64,000 bases of DNA from Celerinatantimonas diazotrophica (GCF_004339545.1 NZ_SMGD01000013.1:372001-436000), one strand, 5' to 3'. Shown: positions 19,602 through 30,769, counted from the stretch's first letter. Translations and numbers: made by a program. The notes: a model not told the origin generated them from the letters alone.

Positions 19602-21728
19602 TTATGAACTTTTCAAGGCGGGAATTAAATGACCTTCACCAAGATATTGACGCACAAAATCTATCCACGCCATAGGTTTGGCAAAATGGAACCCTTGGAC
19701 AAATTGGCAGCCTAGTTGAGTCGCTAACGTGGCTTGCTTAGCCTGTTCTACTCCTTCGATTAAGATATGATGGCCAAAACTTTTACCCACCATGGCAATC
19801 GCCTTGACTATTTGCTGATCACTCATACCATTCTCAAGGCCTGCAGTGAAAATCTGATCAATTTTTAGATGAGTCACTGCTAGATTTTTAAGATAGGCCA
19901 TCGAACTATAGCCAGTGCCAAAATCGTCAATCGCGATATCAAATCCTTGTTGGCGAAGTCTAGCAATACTCTGTCGAGTCGCCACTAGGGAGTTCATGAT
20001 CGCTGATTCAGTGATCTCAATACACAAATTGCGTGGAGGAACTCGCCAACGTTTTATTGAATCAAGGATCAATTTCTCACATAATCCGCGAGAAATAGAA
20101 ACCGCAGAGAAATTCACCGATAGCCGAAAATCTTCCGGTAACAGTGACTGATATTTAGCAAGCATCGCGACTGAATGTTCACAGACCCAGTGATCTAAGC
20201 GAACAATAAGCCCTGTTTGTTCGGCAATCGGGATAAAATGCGCGGGTGAAATAAACTGCCCATCGCGAGTGATCCAGCGAACTAATACCTCAGCCCCCAC
20301 CAATCTACTCGGGATAGTCAAACTAAATTGAGGTTGGACATATAATGTCAATTCGTTGGAGTCAATGGCCTGACGCAGTTTAGCTTCAAGGGCTAACCGG
20401 GCCCGAGAGAATAATCGCTGCTGATCAAGATAGGCACAATTGCGCTGCTGACGGACGATCGCCTGACGTAACGCAAGATAAGCCTCACCTATCAGTACTT
20501 CAGCATTAACCGAAGTGCGTCGTGACTTGTGGTTAACAGTCCACCCTACATGGCTACGAAGACGTAGTTTCAAATTATCAACATTGACCCAGCCACGACA
20601 AGTCTGCGCAATTTGCTGCGCCATTTGCTGGTAACTATGAGGCGTTTTACCACTTAGTAACACAAAATAACGATCCTGCCAGCAATAAAGTTCACTATGC
20701 GGATAGCGCTTTTTCAGCTGTTCACGACAACTGTAAGCATATGCATGTAATAATCGCTGCCCTGTTTCTAAACCATAACTTTCATACAGTTCAATTTGCC
20801 TTGAAAACTCGAACATGAAAATGCCAAATGAACGTTCAGTTTGTAACCATCGGGTAATATCGCAACTTAACTGATGCCCACCTTTAAGCGAATCCTTCCC
20901 CGTTAAAGGGAATGGCGATAATTGCCGTCGAAGTCGATAGTAACGAAAAAGGCTCAAACATAGACCCAATAACAATAAAATACAGGCCAACAAAGCACCC
21001 ACCAACGGCCATGGACTAGACGCTGACGATTGATGAGTAGTAAGGTTAAAATTATCTGAGCTTATATGGCGATTAATCTGGTTAATCCATTGAGCTCCGG
21101 GAGTATATTTCAAAGCAGTCAAGCGATAATCTTGCCATAAAGGTAACTGATCATATTGGATATTGGCGTTATAAGTTAACAGCTTTTTAAATACATGGTG
21201 CGGCATTAAAACACCATCAACTAGATGTTTTTCGAGAAGATTAACGCCGCCATTCCAGGAAGAAAAGATCAGAGTTTGACCAAGAACATTCTGCTCTGAA
21301 AGCTGCTCGAAGAAGCGATCCTCAACTGCTAATTTTAACCCCGAAAGTTTCTTGAGCGATTGTGGATGAGGCTGCCCCGAGAGACTAATTAATCCCCAAT
21401 GCTCTTGAAATAAGTCATCGCTAAATATCCATTGTGGATTATCGCCACTGGCAGTTAACCACAAATCAATGTGTTGTTGCTTAAGTGCTCGAACGCCATC
21501 GTCTGACCGATTAAAAGATATCCAACGAATTTTATGAGAAGGAAGTAACTTTTTGATGTAATTGACTAAATTCCCATTAACATACTGATGGCGAACATAA
21601 TCAACAGGCGAATCAGAGGGGAATCCAATTCGCACCACCTGCGCGGTTGCCTGAGGGATATAACTCCCGCATAAACAGCCAACCACAAAATAGACTGTTC
21701 GAAAAAGCTTCAAGAAATTCAGAGCCAA
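19602..21728 (-). CDS. Membrane GGDEF/EAL c-di-GMP phosphodiesterase with periplasmic binding-protein sensor
   Basis: Predicted c-di-GMP phosphodiesterase. Domain order: signal peptide (ending near residue 30), a periplasmic SBP_bac_3-like solute-binding domain to about residue 235, a membrane helix near 243-263, a degenerate GGDEF domain (WQDRYF where GGDEF should be, so probably no cyclase activity), and an EAL domain over roughly the last 260 residues. EAL is changed to EVL, but NFSA, ITES, DDFGTG, LKIDQ and IEGVEQ are present, so hydrolysis is plausible. The start is uncertain: only TTG codons (21728 or 21713) fit the signal peptide. It lies next to fliE but has its own frame and spacing. 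It may tune motility through c-di-GMP; that is inference from position. Confidence 0.85.
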   Translation of the reverse strand: MALNFLKLFRTVYFVVGCLCGSYIPQATAQVVRIGFPSDSPVDYVRHQYVNGNLVNYIKKLLPSHKIRWISFNRSDDGVRALKQQHIDLWLTASGDNPQWIFSDDLFQEHWGLISLSGQPHPQSLKKLSGLKLAVEDRFFEQLSEQNVLGQTLIFSSWNGGVNLLEKHLVDGVLMPHHVFKKLLTYNANIQYDQLPLWQDYRLTALKYTPGAQWINQINRHISSDNFNLTTHQSSASSPWPLVGALLACILLLLGLCLSLFRYYRLRRQLSPFPLTGKDSLKGGHQLSCDITRWLQTERSFGIFMFEFSRQIELYESYGLETGQRLLHAYAYSCREQLKKRYPHSELYCWQDRYFVLLSGKTPHSYQQMAQQIAQTCRGWVNVDNLKLRLRSHVGWTVNHKSRRTSVNAEVLIGEAYLALRQAIVRQQRNCAYLDQQRLFSRARLALEAKLRQAIDSNELTLYVQPQFSLTIPSRLVGAEVLVRWITRDGQFISPAHFIPIAEQTGLIVRLDHWVCEHSVAMLAKYQSLLPEDFRLSVNFSAVSISRGLCEKLILDSIKRWRVPPRNLCIEITESAIMNSLVATRQSIARLRQQGFDIAIDDFGTGYSSMAYLKNLAVTHLKIDQIFTAGLENGMSDQQIVKAIAMVGKSFGHHILIEGVEQAKQATLATQLGCQFVQGFHFAKPMAWIDFVRQYLGEGHLIPALKSS

Positions 21729-21827
21729 GGAGGTACATTAAGGCGATATCCTACCAGAAAAAGCAATTGCCTTATAGGCAGAAAATTGAAAGACATCAAA
21801 CTAACGCCAACTTAATGAATAATTAAT

Positions 21828-21857
21828 AAAAAAGGTTGATTCCTAGCATCAACCTTT
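21828..21857 (-). terminator. Intrinsic terminator after aroA
   Basis: Ten-base stem AAAGGTTGAT / ATCAACCTTT with a seven-base loop, followed on the minus strand by a run of T. It lies 30 bases past the aroA stop and closes the serC-aroA unit. Confidence 0.85.
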
Positions 21858-21886
21858 CCAGCATTTTTTGAGCGAATCAATACAAT

Positions 21887-23185
21887 TCAGTCATTTGTTG
21901 AATTTGCTATTTGAGCCAGTTTTTCAAAATAATCAGGAAATGTTTTAGAGGTACACCCTGGGTCATTAATGGTCACTGCAACACCCGCTAATGCGACCAG
22001 AGAAAAACACATGGCAATACGATGATCGTTATAGGTATCTATCGTTGCATAATTTAGCTGCTGAGCAGGTACAATTCTAAGGTAATCATTGCCTTCTTCG
22101 ACGTCTACCCCTAACTTATTTAGCTCGCAAGCCATCGCAGCCAATCGATCGGTCTCTTTGACTCGCCAGTTATAAACATTGCGAATTAACGTCGTTCCTT
22201 TTGCCACCAAAGCTGCAGTTGCCAATGTCATTGCCGCATCGGGAATCTCATTGAGATCTAAATCAACGCCTTGCAACGGCTGAACATGCCGAGCACGAAT
22301 ATAATCATCGCCCCATTCAATTTCAGCTCCCATCTTTTCTAAAACATCAGCAAAGGCGGTATCGCCTTGCATTGACAAACGTCCCACCCCTTCGACAGTC
22401 ACATCCCCGGCCATGGCTCCGGCGGCGAGGAAGTATGATGCAGATGAAGCGTCGCCTTCCACTAAAAAATGCCCAGGACTGACATAACTTTGCCCCGCTG
22501 GAATGACGAAACGCTGATAAGCATCATTTTCGACACTGACACCAAAGCGTTCCATCATTTTTAGCGTAATATCAATATAGGGTTTGGAAACTAACTCACC
22601 AACAATCGTGATTTCAGTCGTCTGGGCCGCTAATGGTGCGGCCATCAGAAAAGCAGTCAGGAATTGACTGGAAATTGAACCATCGATCTCAACTTTACCG
22701 CCATTAAGACCCGTACCAATAATTTTAAGAGGAGGATAACCAGTATTTTTTAAATATTCGATATTCGCCCCACTTTGCCGCAACGCATCAACTAATGGCC
22801 CAATGGGACGTTCTTGCATACGCGGTTCACCCGTGAGTTCAAAGGTACCTTGGCACAACGTTAAGGCTGCACATAATGGCCGCATCGCCGTCCCAGCATT
22901 TCCTAGGAATAGTTCACTGTGCTCCTGCACGGGTTGTAACACACCCGCTACCCCATCAACTTCACAACGCGTTTTATCTTCACTTAAACGGACCGTCACC
23001 CCCAACTGCTCAAATGCTTTGAGCATATGGCGAATATCATCACTATCAAGGAGATTCGTTAATGTCGTTGTCCCTTTTGCCATTGCAGCTAACAGAAGGG
23101 CTCGGTTAGAGATACTCTTTGAACCTGGAAGGTGAACCTTACCAGCTACACTGGCAATCGGCTGAAGGGTCAATTGCTTGGTCAT
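21887..23185 (-). CDS. aroA: 3-phosphoshikimate 1-carboxyvinyltransferase (EPSP synthase)
   Basis: Sixth step of the shikimate pathway: transfers enolpyruvyl from PEP to shikimate-3-phosphate. It is 432 residues. The motifs [16 protein letters not shown] (N-terminal), [13 protein letters not shown] and the C-terminal [12 protein letters not shown] and [11 protein letters not shown] are family hallmarks. The [10 protein letters not shown] loop is of the standard class I type. It follows serC as in enterics, though a terminator-like hairpin lies between them. Confidence 0.97.
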   Translation of the reverse strand: MTKQLTLQPIASVAGKVHLPGSKSISNRALLLAAMAKGTTTLTNLLDSDDIRHMLKAFEQLGVTVRLSEDKTRCEVDGVAGVLQPVQEHSELFLGNAGTAMRPLCAALTLCQGTFELTGEPRMQERPIGPLVDALRQSGANIEYLKNTGYPPLKIIGTGLNGGKVEIDGSISSQFLTAFLMAAPLAAQTTEITIVGELVSKPYIDITLKMMERFGVSVENDAYQRFVIPAGQSYVSPGHFLVEGDASSASYFLAAGAMAGDVTVEGVGRLSMQGDTAFADVLEKMGAEIEWGDDYIRARHVQPLQGVDLDLNEIPDAAMTLATAALVAKGTTLIRNVYNWRVKETDRLAAMACELNKLGVDVEEGNDYLRIVPAQQLNYATIDTYNDHRIAMCFSLVALAGVAVTINDPGCTSKTFPDYFEKLAQIANSTND

Positions 23186-23220
23186 TCATTCCTCAATCAT
23201 GGTTTTATTTTATATCTAAT

Positions 23221-23243
23221 AAAGCACCCTTAACGGGTGCTTT
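23221..23243. terminator. Hairpin with flanking A/T runs between serC and aroA
   Basis: Stem AAAGCACCC / GGGTGCTTT around a five-base loop, with T runs on either side, so it could act in both directions. Placed between serC and aroA it may attenuate aroA transcription. A 12-base direct repeat (TTGCTTATCCGT) lies just right of it, at the serC end. Confidence 0.65.
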
Positions 23244-23263
23244 TATTGCTTATCCGTTATTGC

Positions 23264-24346
23264 TTATCCGTGGCGTTTTTCAAAGTCTTGCATGAAATCA
23301 ACCAGTGCCTGAACCCCTTCTAGAGGCATTGCATTATAAATGCTAGCACGCATGCCGCCAACAATGCGGTGACCTTTCAAAGTCATCAGCCCAGATTTGC
23401 CAGCCTCCGCTAGGAATGTTGCATTAAGTTCATCATCGGCCAAGAAGAATGGCACATTCATTTTGGAACGATAGTCACTATCCACCTGGTTGCGATAAAA
23501 ATCACTCTGATCAATATAGTTATACAATAAAGCCGCTTTGGCGCTATTGCGTTTGGCCATTGCATCCAAACCGCCCTGTTCTTTAAGCCATTTAAAAACT
23601 AATCCAGACAAATACCAAGCATACGTTGGTGGCGTATTAAACATAGATCCATGTTTAGCCACAATCGAATAATCAAATATACTTGGAGTATGCTGCATTG
23701 ATTTACCGAGCAAATCATCACGAACGATCACAACGGTCAAACCTGAAGGCCCGATATTTTTCTGGGCCCCCGCATAAATAATACCGAATTTGCTCACATC
23801 TAAAGGTGTAGAAAGCAGTGTTGAGGAGAAATCCCCCACTAAAGGGACATCAACATCTGGAATTTGATGAATCGCAACCCCTTCAATCGTTTCGTTCGGA
23901 CAGTAATGCAGATAAGCTGAATCATGACTATAACGCCATTGACTCACTGGGCGAACAGAGACATTACCTTCGTCATCTTTTAATAATGCGTCAAACACAT
24001 CCGCCGATGCATATTTTTTCCCTTCATCGAGCGCACAGCGGGACCAGTGACCAGTGGTAACATAACTGGCTAACTTTTGGTCACCCAGAATATTCATCGG
24101 CACGGCAGAAAATTGTCCTCGTCCTCCACCATGGCAAAACAGAACTTTATAATGATCTGGAATCATCAAAAGATCGCGTAGATCCTGTTCAGCCTCCTCA
24201 GCCATAGCCACATAATCAGCACTACGATGGCTAATTTCCATCACTGACACACCGAGTTCACGCCAATTGGTAAATTCTTGTTGCGCTTTTGTCATTACTT
24301 CAGTCGGCATCATCGCCGGACCTGAACAAAAGTTGTATATCTTTGT
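23264..24346 (-). CDS. serC: Phosphoserine aminotransferase
   Basis: PLP enzyme of serine synthesis that also serves pyridoxine synthesis. Starting at ATG 24346 (after AAGGA) gives 360 residues beginning [15 protein letters not shown], aligned with E. coli SerC. The PLP lysine is in the [18 protein letters not shown] motif; the [12 protein letters not shown] region binds the cofactor phosphate. An in-frame upstream ATG at 24376 is less likely. It is downstream of gyrA, as in Shewanella-like genomes, with its own about 200-base leader. Confidence 0.96.
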   Translation of the reverse strand, partial: TKIYNFCSGPAMMPTEVMTKAQQEFTNWRELGVSVMEISHRSADYVAMAEEAEQDLRDLLMIPDHYKVLFCHGGGRGQFSAVPMNILGDQKLASYVTTGHWSRCALDEGKKYASADVFDALLKDDEGNVSVRPVSQWRYSHDSAYLHYCPNETIEGVAIHQIPDVDVPLVGDFSSTLLSTPLDVSKFGIIYAGAQKNIGPSGLTVVIVRDDLLGKSMQHTPSIFDYSIVAKHGSMFNTPPTYAWYLSGLVFKWLKEQGGLDAMAKRNSAKAALLYNYIDQSDFYRNQVDSDYRSKMNVPFFLADDELNATFLAEAGKSGLMTLKGHRIVGGMRASIYNAMPLEGVQALVDFMQDFEKRHG

Positions 24347-24521
24347 CATGCTTCGTTCCTTCATTAACCGCTTCAAGTTAAATCTAAGGCATTCAATCCA
24401 TCATCACTATTATTTTCTATGGTTAAATGATGTCTCTGCTAGCTTTTGCTCTAAGTCCAGCAGTCTTCCCTTCTGCCTACAATTGCTAATGATGCTGACC
24501 ATATGCAAAAGGGATAAACAA

Positions 24522-24546
24522 ATCGAGCGGCAAGTTGCCGCTCGAT
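24522..24546 (-). terminator. Terminator-like perfect hairpin after gyrA
   Basis: A 12-base perfect stem (ATCGAGCGGCAA and its complement around one base) lies 12 bases beyond the gyrA stop; on the minus strand it is followed by TTGTTT, a weak U-tract. It is probably the gyrA terminator. Confidence 0.65.
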
Positions 24547-24558
24547 AATCGTTATTAT

Positions 24559-27219
24559 TTATTCACCATCGTCAGGTTGATCGGGTTGCTCCTGCAATGG
24601 TTGACTATCAGTCGCCTCATCTAAGCTATCTTGCTCATCTTCATCGACTTCGTCAATACGTTGCAGTGCAACAACCTGTTCATCATCAGCAGTTCGAATC
24701 AATCGAACCCCTTGAGTGTTACGTCCAACTTTAGAGACATCACCCGCACGAATGCGAACCAATATGCCACCGTTGGTAATCAACATGACCTGATCGCCTT
24801 TAACAGGGAGTTCCTGCCCCGTCTCAGGGTCGACACATCCTGGCTCAACGCGAACTTGAACAGCACCAACTACCGCGCCATTACGCTCATTCACTTTAAT
24901 GGAAACAACACCTTTGGTCGCACGACCTTTAGTTGGATATTCACTCTGGCAAGTCCGTTTACCATAACCATTAGCCGTTGCTGTGAGAATATCAACGTCT
25001 TCTTGCGGAATAATCAACGAAACGACGCGTTGCCCTTCCTCTAAATTAATTCCGCGCACACCGGCTGCCGTGCGGCCCATACAACGAACATGGTCTTCAC
25101 TAAAGCGGACGACTTTACCCGCATCTGAGAACAACATAATTTCGTTGCTACCATCAGTCAGGGCCACGCCAATCAAAGCATCCCCTTCGTGTAAGTTAAT
25201 CGCTTTAATTCCGCTGGAAAGCGGTCGCTTAAACGCTGACAGTGCCGTTTTCTTCACAGTTCCTTCTGCTGTGGCAAAGAAAATGAACTTATCTTCTTCA
25301 TATTCACGCACTGGTAAAATGGCGGTCACCCGTTCATTGTCCTCAAGCGGTAACAGATTAACGATAGGTTTACCGCGTGCTTGACGGCTGGCCTGAGGCA
25401 ACTGATAGACTTTCAACCAATATACTTTACCAATACTTGAGAAACAAAGTACGGTGTCATGGGTATTCGCAATCAACAGTTGATCGATGAAATCTTCATC
25501 TTTCATCTTCGTCGCTGATTTGCCTTTACCACCACGGCGTTGTGCCTCGTAATCAGTCAGTGGCTGATATTTTACATAACCACCATTGGAGAGTGTAACG
25601 ACTACATCTTCTTCAGTAATCAGATCCTCAATACTTAAGTCAGAACTGTTGGCATTGATCTGGGTGGCACGCTCATCACCAAACTGCTCGCGGATTTCAA
25701 TAAATTCATCACGAATCACTTCCATCAGACGAACAGGCGAACTTAAAATCAGAATAAGTTCTGCAATTTGATCTAAAAGGCCTTTATATTCTTCAAGAAT
25801 TTTTTCGTGTTCTAAGCCCGTTAACCGATGCAAACGCAAGTCTAAAATAGCTTGAGCCTGAACTTCGCTTAAATGATATAGTCCATCTCGAACACCATAT
25901 TCTGGCGCTAGATTTTCCGGGCGAGCCGCTTCGTCATCACCTGCACGCTCCAACATGGCAGAAACAATCCCCAATTCCCAACCACGGGCAACCAATGCAG
26001 CTTTCGCTTCAGCAGCTGTCGGGCATTGACGAATCAAGGTAATAATTTCATCAATGTTGGCCAGCGCAATTGCCAACCCTTCCAAAACATGAGCCCGTTC
26101 GCGAGCTTTACGCAATTCGTATACGGTGCGACGAGTTACGACTTCACGACGATGGCGAAGAAAGCAGTCGATCATATCATGCAGGTTAAGCAACCGTGGC
26201 TGACCATGATCCAACGCGACCATGTTCATACCAAAAGACACCTGCATTTGTGTCAGTGCATATAGGTTATTTAACACAACCTCACCGACAGCATCTCGTT
26301 TAAGTTCAATCACAATGCGCATGCCTTCCTTATCGGATTCATCGCGCAGTGCTGAAATACCTTCGACTTTCTTATCTTTGACCAGCTCAGCAATCTTTTC
26401 GATCAGCCTAGCTTTATTGACCTGATAAGGGATCTCATTGACGATAATGGTGTCACGTCCATGAGAATCGGTTTCGATATCCGCTTTGGCACGGATAGAT
26501 ACTTTCCCTCGACCCGTACGGTAGGCCTGAATAATGCCTGCACGGCCATTGATAATGCCAGCAGTTGGAAAATCCGGACCTGGAATATATTCCATCAGGC
26601 CATCGACATCGATATCTGGATTTTCGATCATCGCCAAACAACCGTTGATCACTTCGGTCAAGTTATGTGGCGGAATATTCGTCGCCATCCCAACCGCAAT
26701 CCCCGAAGCACCGTTAACTAGCAGGTTGGGAATACGGGTAGGTAAAACTTCAGGGACATGTTCGGTATCATCGTAGTTGGGGATGAAATCGACGGTTTCT
26801 TTATCGAGATCGGCTAACAAAGAATGAGCAATTTTCGCCATCCGAATTTCGGTATAACGCATTGCTGCGGCCGAATCACCGTCTACAGAACCGAAGTTCC
26901 CTTGTCCATCGACTAAGGTATAACGCAATGAGAAAGGCTGAGCCATACGAACAATAGTGTCGTAAACAGCAGTATCACCATGAGGGTGGTATTTACCAAT
27001 CACATCCCCCACTACACGAGCCGATTTTTTATATGGTTTATTCCAGTCATTACCCAACACATTCATCGCGAACAATACGCGTCGATGCACGGGTTTCAAG
27101 CCGTCACGAACATCTGGTAATGCCCGGCCGACAATTACACTCATCGCATAATCAAGATAAGATGTTTTTAGCTCATCTTCGATTTTTACGGGTGTAATCT
27201 CTTTGGCAAGATCGCTCAT
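24559..27219 (-). CDS. gyrA: DNA gyrase subunit A
   Basis: Breaks and rejoins DNA to introduce negative supercoils with GyrB. It is 886 residues: catalytic Tyr122 in [11 protein letters not shown], a GyrA box QRRGGKG in the C-terminal beta-pinwheel domain, and an acidic tail. The quinolone-resistance region reads [10 protein letters not shown], so position 83 is Thr and position 87 Asp; E. coli and most vibrios have Ser83, whereas Pseudomonas aeruginosa naturally has Thr. It is divergent from ubiG. Confidence 0.98.
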   Translation of the reverse strand: MSDLAKEITPVKIEDELKTSYLDYAMSVIVGRALPDVRDGLKPVHRRVLFAMNVLGNDWNKPYKKSARVVGDVIGKYHPHGDTAVYDTIVRMAQPFSLRYTLVDGQGNFGSVDGDSAAAMRYTEIRMAKIAHSLLADLDKETVDFIPNYDDTEHVPEVLPTRIPNLLVNGASGIAVGMATNIPPHNLTEVINGCLAMIENPDIDVDGLMEYIPGPDFPTAGIINGRAGIIQAYRTGRGKVSIRAKADIETDSHGRDTIIVNEIPYQVNKARLIEKIAELVKDKKVEGISALRDESDKEGMRIVIELKRDAVGEVVLNNLYALTQMQVSFGMNMVALDHGQPRLLNLHDMIDCFLRHRREVVTRRTVYELRKARERAHVLEGLAIALANIDEIITLIRQCPTAAEAKAALVARGWELGIVSAMLERAGDDEAARPENLAPEYGVRDGLYHLSEVQAQAILDLRLHRLTGLEHEKILEEYKGLLDQIAELILILSSPVRLMEVIRDEFIEIREQFGDERATQINANSSDLSIEDLITEEDVVVTLSNGGYVKYQPLTDYEAQRRGGKGKSATKMKDEDFIDQLLIANTHDTVLCFSSIGKVYWLKVYQLPQASRQARGKPIVNLLPLEDNERVTAILPVREYEEDKFIFFATAEGTVKKTALSAFKRPLSSGIKAINLHEGDALIGVALTDGSNEIMLFSDAGKVVRFSEDHVRCMGRTAAGVRGINLEEGQRVVSLIIPQEDVDILTATANGYGKRTCQSEYPTKGRATKGVVSIKVNERNGAVVGAVQVRVEPGCVDPETGQELPVKGDQVMLITNGGILVRIRAGDVSKVGRNTQGVRLIRTADDEQVVALQRIDEVDEDEQDSLDEATDSQPLQEQPDQPDDGE

Positions 27220-27477
27220 AGAAGAAAGAATCCCTATTTTTTAACGCTTAGCTGCAAATAGTGCAGTGAAGCGCAAATTTTACCACAAACTCGAATAAGC
27301 CGGAAAACAAAACAAAGCTTTTAGTGCAACATATTCCATTACATATCCAAAGTGGACAAAAATTACTCAGCTTTTAATTTCAGCAATATCATCCATTCCC
27401 ATAATGACAGAAATGATTCGTCAACATCGAGCATGGACTTTATACTAGAGTCAAATTTTGCCTGTCAAAGAGAAACC

Positions 27478-28188
27478 ATGACTTACGACAATGTGGATCA
27501 AACCGAAATTGACAAATTTGCCTCTTTAGCATCCCAATGGTGGGATGAAGACGGTGATTTTAAGACGCTTCATCAGATAAATCCGCTGCGACTGGAGTTT
27601 ATCGAAACTCATAGCGCGGGGTTGTTTGATAAACAGATCTTAGATGTTGGCTGTGGCGGTGGGATTCTCAGTGAAAGTATGGCCAAACGAGGTGCTCAAG
27701 TCACAGCACTAGATATGGGACAGGCACAAATTGAAGTCGCCCGATTACATGCATTGGAGTCGCAGGTTGAAATTGACTACCACCAAGTCAGTGCCGAAAA
27801 CTTTGCGCTGGAGCATCCAGCTAGTTTTGATGTCATTACCTGCATGGAGATGCTAGAACATGTCCCAGAACCGGCATCGGTATTACAAGCACTTTATACC
27901 ATGCTTAAACCCGGTGGACAGCTGTTTTTATCGACCGTCAACCGTAATCCCAAATCGTACTTGCTAATGCTAGTGGCCGCCGAGAAATTACTGAAGTTAG
28001 TCCCCCAGGGAACCCATCAATACAATAAGTTTATCAAGCCCTCTGAACTCCTCGGTTGGTGTGATGTAGTAGGCTTTGAAACTAAACATCTGACGGGGGT
28101 TCGAGTCATCCCTTTTGTAGATATTTATAAACTCAGTCGCGACGTTAGTGTCAATTATATGGTGCACTTAAGCAAGCCCGACATTTGA
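27478..28188 (+). CDS. ubiG: Ubiquinone biosynthesis O-methyltransferase UbiG
   Basis: SAM-dependent methyltransferase for both O-methylations in ubiquinone synthesis. The frame is open from 27352, but the ATG at 27478 matches the start of known UbiG proteins and gives 236 residues. Motif I is LDVGCGGGILSESMAKRGAQVTALD; the N-terminal ASQWWDEDGDFKTLHQINPLRL is highly typical of UbiG. It sits between gyrA and nrdA, as in enterics. Confidence 0.96.
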   Translation: MTYDNVDQTEIDKFASLASQWWDEDGDFKTLHQINPLRLEFIETHSAGLFDKQILDVGCGGGILSESMAKRGAQVTALDMGQAQIEVARLHALESQVEIDYHQVSAENFALEHPASFDVITCMEMLEHVPEPASVLQALYTMLKPGGQLFLSTVNRNPKSYLLMLVAAEKLLKLVPQGTHQYNKFIKPSELLGWCDVVGFETKHLTGVRVIPFVDIYKLSRDVSVNYMVHLSKPDI

Positions 28189-28332
28189 TTCACAATTGCC
28201 AATAATTAAATCAATTTCTGGTGGCGAAATGAACCACCAGAAATAATTCAATATTTTTCTCCAAGGGGTTGCAAATTGATAACTTTAATTACACTCTGGC
28301 AACTTTTGTAAGTAGTCACTTACATCACTTAG

Positions 28333-28341
28333 TTATCCACA
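28333..28341 (+). promoter_or_regulatory. Consensus DnaA box upstream of nrdA
   Basis: TTATCCACA is a perfect DnaA box, 140 bases before the nrdA start. DnaA control of nrdAB is established in E. coli. Only one clear box is seen. Confidence 0.55.
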
Positions 28342-28379
28342 ACCTATCCCCTTTTTCATGACTTGCATATTGGATAAAA

Positions 28380-28426
28380 CCTCACTATCTTGTAGTCATT
28401 CTATAGCTAAGCACTACATATAGTGT
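28380..28426 (+). promoter_or_regulatory. Tandem NrdR boxes in the nrdAB promoter
   Basis: A strong 16-base box (28411-28426, GCACTACATATAGTGT) fits acaCwAtATaTwGtgt closely. A weaker box starts 31 bases upstream (28380-28395), leaving a 15-base linker, the characteristic NrdR spacing of three helical turns. NrdR is the ATP/dATP-responsive repressor of ribonucleotide reductase genes. Confidence 0.6.
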
Positions 28427-28480
28427 TTTCTTCATCTAACATACGATATACCCCGATCCCGATTAAGGTGGCTTATAACT

Positions 28481-30754
28481 ATGAATACTAATCTTCTGGT
28501 GACCAAACGCAGTGGTAAAAAAGAACCAATTGATCTTGATAAAATTCACCGCGTCATAACTTGGGCAGCGGAAGGGCTTGAAAATGTTTCTGTTTCACAA
28601 GTCGAATTGCGTTCTCACATTCAATTTTATGATGGTATCCGTACCAACGATATCCATGAAACCATTATTAAAGCTGCTGCAGATTTAATTAGTACTGATG
28701 CACCGGATTATCAATATCTAGCGGCTCGCTTGGCGATTTTCCATCTGCGTAAAAAAGCGTATGGTCAGTTTGAGCCACCCAAATTATATGACCAGGTCGT
28801 CAAACAGTGTCAATTGGGCCACTATGATCGCCATCTGCTAGAAGACTACACACCAGAAGAGTTCGCCCAGATGGACGATATGTTAGATCACTGGCGTGAT
28901 ATGAACTTTTCTTATGCTGCGGTTAAACAGCTTGAAGGCAAATATCTGGTGCAAAACCGTGTGAGCGGTGAAATCTTCGAAAGTGCTCAGTTTCTTTATA
29001 TCTTAGTTGCAGCGTGCTTGTTCAGCCATTATGACAAAGCGCAACGGATGGATTATATCAAGCGTTTTTATGATGCCATCTCTACGTTTAAAATTTCATT
29101 ACCCACCCCAATTATGTCTGGCGTACGCACGCCAACTCGTCAGTTCAGCTCTTGTGTCTTAATTGAATCTGACGATAGTCTGGCATCGATTAATGCAACT
29201 GCATCAAGCATTGTCACTTATGTATCTCAACGGGCTGGGATTGGTATTAATGCAGGTCGAATTAGAGCACTAGGCAGCACGATTCGTGGTGGAGAAGCGT
29301 TCCATACGGGATGTATTCCATTTTATAAATATTTTCAAACCGCGGTTAAGTGCTGTTCACAAGGTGGTGTACGTGGTGGGGCTGCGACCATGTTCTATCC
29401 GTTCTGGCACCTCGAAGTTGAGTCGCTGCTCGTTTTGAAGAACAACCGTGGTGTTGAAGAGAACCGTGTTCGCCATATGGACTATGGTGTGCAACTGAAC
29501 AAAACCATGTATCAACGTCTCATTAAAGGCCAAAATATTACGTTATTTTCGCCAAGCGATGTCCCTGGACTTTATGAATCTTTCTTTGACGATCAGGACG
29601 AATTTGACCGTTTATATCAAAAATATGAACAGGATCCCAATATCCGTCAAAAATCAATTAAAGCATCAGAGTTATTCTCACTGTTGATGCAAGAACGCGC
29701 CTCAACTGGACGCATCTATATTCAAAACGTGGATCACTGTAACACGCATAGCCCGTTTGATCCGAAAGTGGCGCCCGTACGTCAATCAAACCTATGTATG
29801 GAAATTGCATTGCCGACCAAACCGTTGGAACATGTTTACGATGAAAACGGCGAGATCGCATTATGTACACTCTCTGCATTTAACTTAGGCGCACTAGAAA
29901 ACCTTGATGAGCTTGAAGACTTAGCCGACTTAGCCGTTCGCGCACTGGACAGTTTATTGGACTATCAGGATTATCCACTTCCTGCAGCCAGAAAAAGTAC
30001 CATGAATCGCCGGACATTAGGTATTGGCGTCATTAACTACGCTTATTATCTAGCAAAAAATGGGGTTCGTTATTCAGATGGTAGTGCGAATAAGCTCACT
30101 CATAAAACGTTTGAAGCCATTCAGTACTGGATGCTCAAAGCCTCTTTAAACCTTGCTAAAGAGCACGGGGCTTGTCCAGCATTTAATGAAACGAAGTATG
30201 CTGAAGGTATCTTACCGATTGATACCTACAAAAAAGATTTAGATGGAATCTGTCAGGAACCACTGCATTACGACTGGGAAACACTACGCGAAGACATAAA
30301 AACATATGGCTTGCGTAACTCAACACTATCAGCTTTGATGCCTTCAGAAACATCAAGTCAGATCTCAAATGCGACCAATGGTATTGAACCACCCCGAGGT
30401 TATGTCAGTGTCAAAGCCAGCAAAAACGGGATCTTAAAACAGGTCGTCCCAGATATGATTGCGCTCAAAGATAACTACGAGCTGCTATGGGATATGCCAT
30501 CAAACGATGGTTATCTGCAACTGGTTGGTATTATGCAAAAATTCATTGATCAATCGATTTCTGCAAACACCAACTACGATCCAGCCCGTTTTGATGGGGG
30601 TCGCGTCCCAATGAAGGTATTACTCAAAGATCTGTTAACAGCTTATAAACTCGGCGTTAAGACCCTTTATTATCATAACACCCGTGATGGGGCAGCTGAT
30701 GAACAACAAGATATGGGTGCAGACGATTGTGCCGGTGGAGCATGTAAAATTTAA
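28481..30754 (+). CDS. nrdA: Class Ia ribonucleotide reductase alpha subunit
   Basis: Reduces ribonucleoside diphosphates to deoxyribonucleotides. It is 757 residues: an N-terminal ATP-cone allosteric domain starting VTKRSGKKEPIDLDKIHRVI; active-site cysteines in FSSCVLIE, NLCMEIALP and LCTLSAFNLGA; a C-terminal relay pair in DDCAGGACKI; and tyrosines in the NATNGIEPPRGYVSVK region. A good AAGGTGG site precedes the ATG. It forms an operon with nrdB and yfaE. Confidence 0.98.
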   Translation: MNTNLLVTKRSGKKEPIDLDKIHRVITWAAEGLENVSVSQVELRSHIQFYDGIRTNDIHETIIKAAADLISTDAPDYQYLAARLAIFHLRKKAYGQFEPPKLYDQVVKQCQLGHYDRHLLEDYTPEEFAQMDDMLDHWRDMNFSYAAVKQLEGKYLVQNRVSGEIFESAQFLYILVAACLFSHYDKAQRMDYIKRFYDAISTFKISLPTPIMSGVRTPTRQFSSCVLIESDDSLASINATASSIVTYVSQRAGIGINAGRIRALGSTIRGGEAFHTGCIPFYKYFQTAVKCCSQGGVRGGAATMFYPFWHLEVESLLVLKNNRGVEENRVRHMDYGVQLNKTMYQRLIKGQNITLFSPSDVPGLYESFFDDQDEFDRLYQKYEQDPNIRQKSIKASELFSLLMQERASTGRIYIQNVDHCNTHSPFDPKVAPVRQSNLCMEIALPTKPLEHVYDENGEIALCTLSAFNLGALENLDELEDLADLAVRALDSLLDYQDYPLPAARKSTMNRRTLGIGVINYAYYLAKNGVRYSDGSANKLTHKTFEAIQYWMLKASLNLAKEHGACPAFNETKYAEGILPIDTYKKDLDGICQEPLHYDWETLREDIKTYGLRNSTLSALMPSETSSQISNATNGIEPPRGYVSVKASKNGILKQVVPDMIALKDNYELLWDMPSNDGYLQLVGIMQKFIDQSISANTNYDPARFDGGRVPMKVLLKDLLTAYKLGVKTLYYHNTRDGAADEQQDMGADDCAGGACKI

Positions 30755-30769
30755 TCCAGGATAATCACA

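Noticed and set aside
27352-27477. Upstream extension of ubiG
   Set aside because: The extra 42 residues are absent from known UbiG proteins and have no ribosome site; the ATG at 27478 matches the family start.
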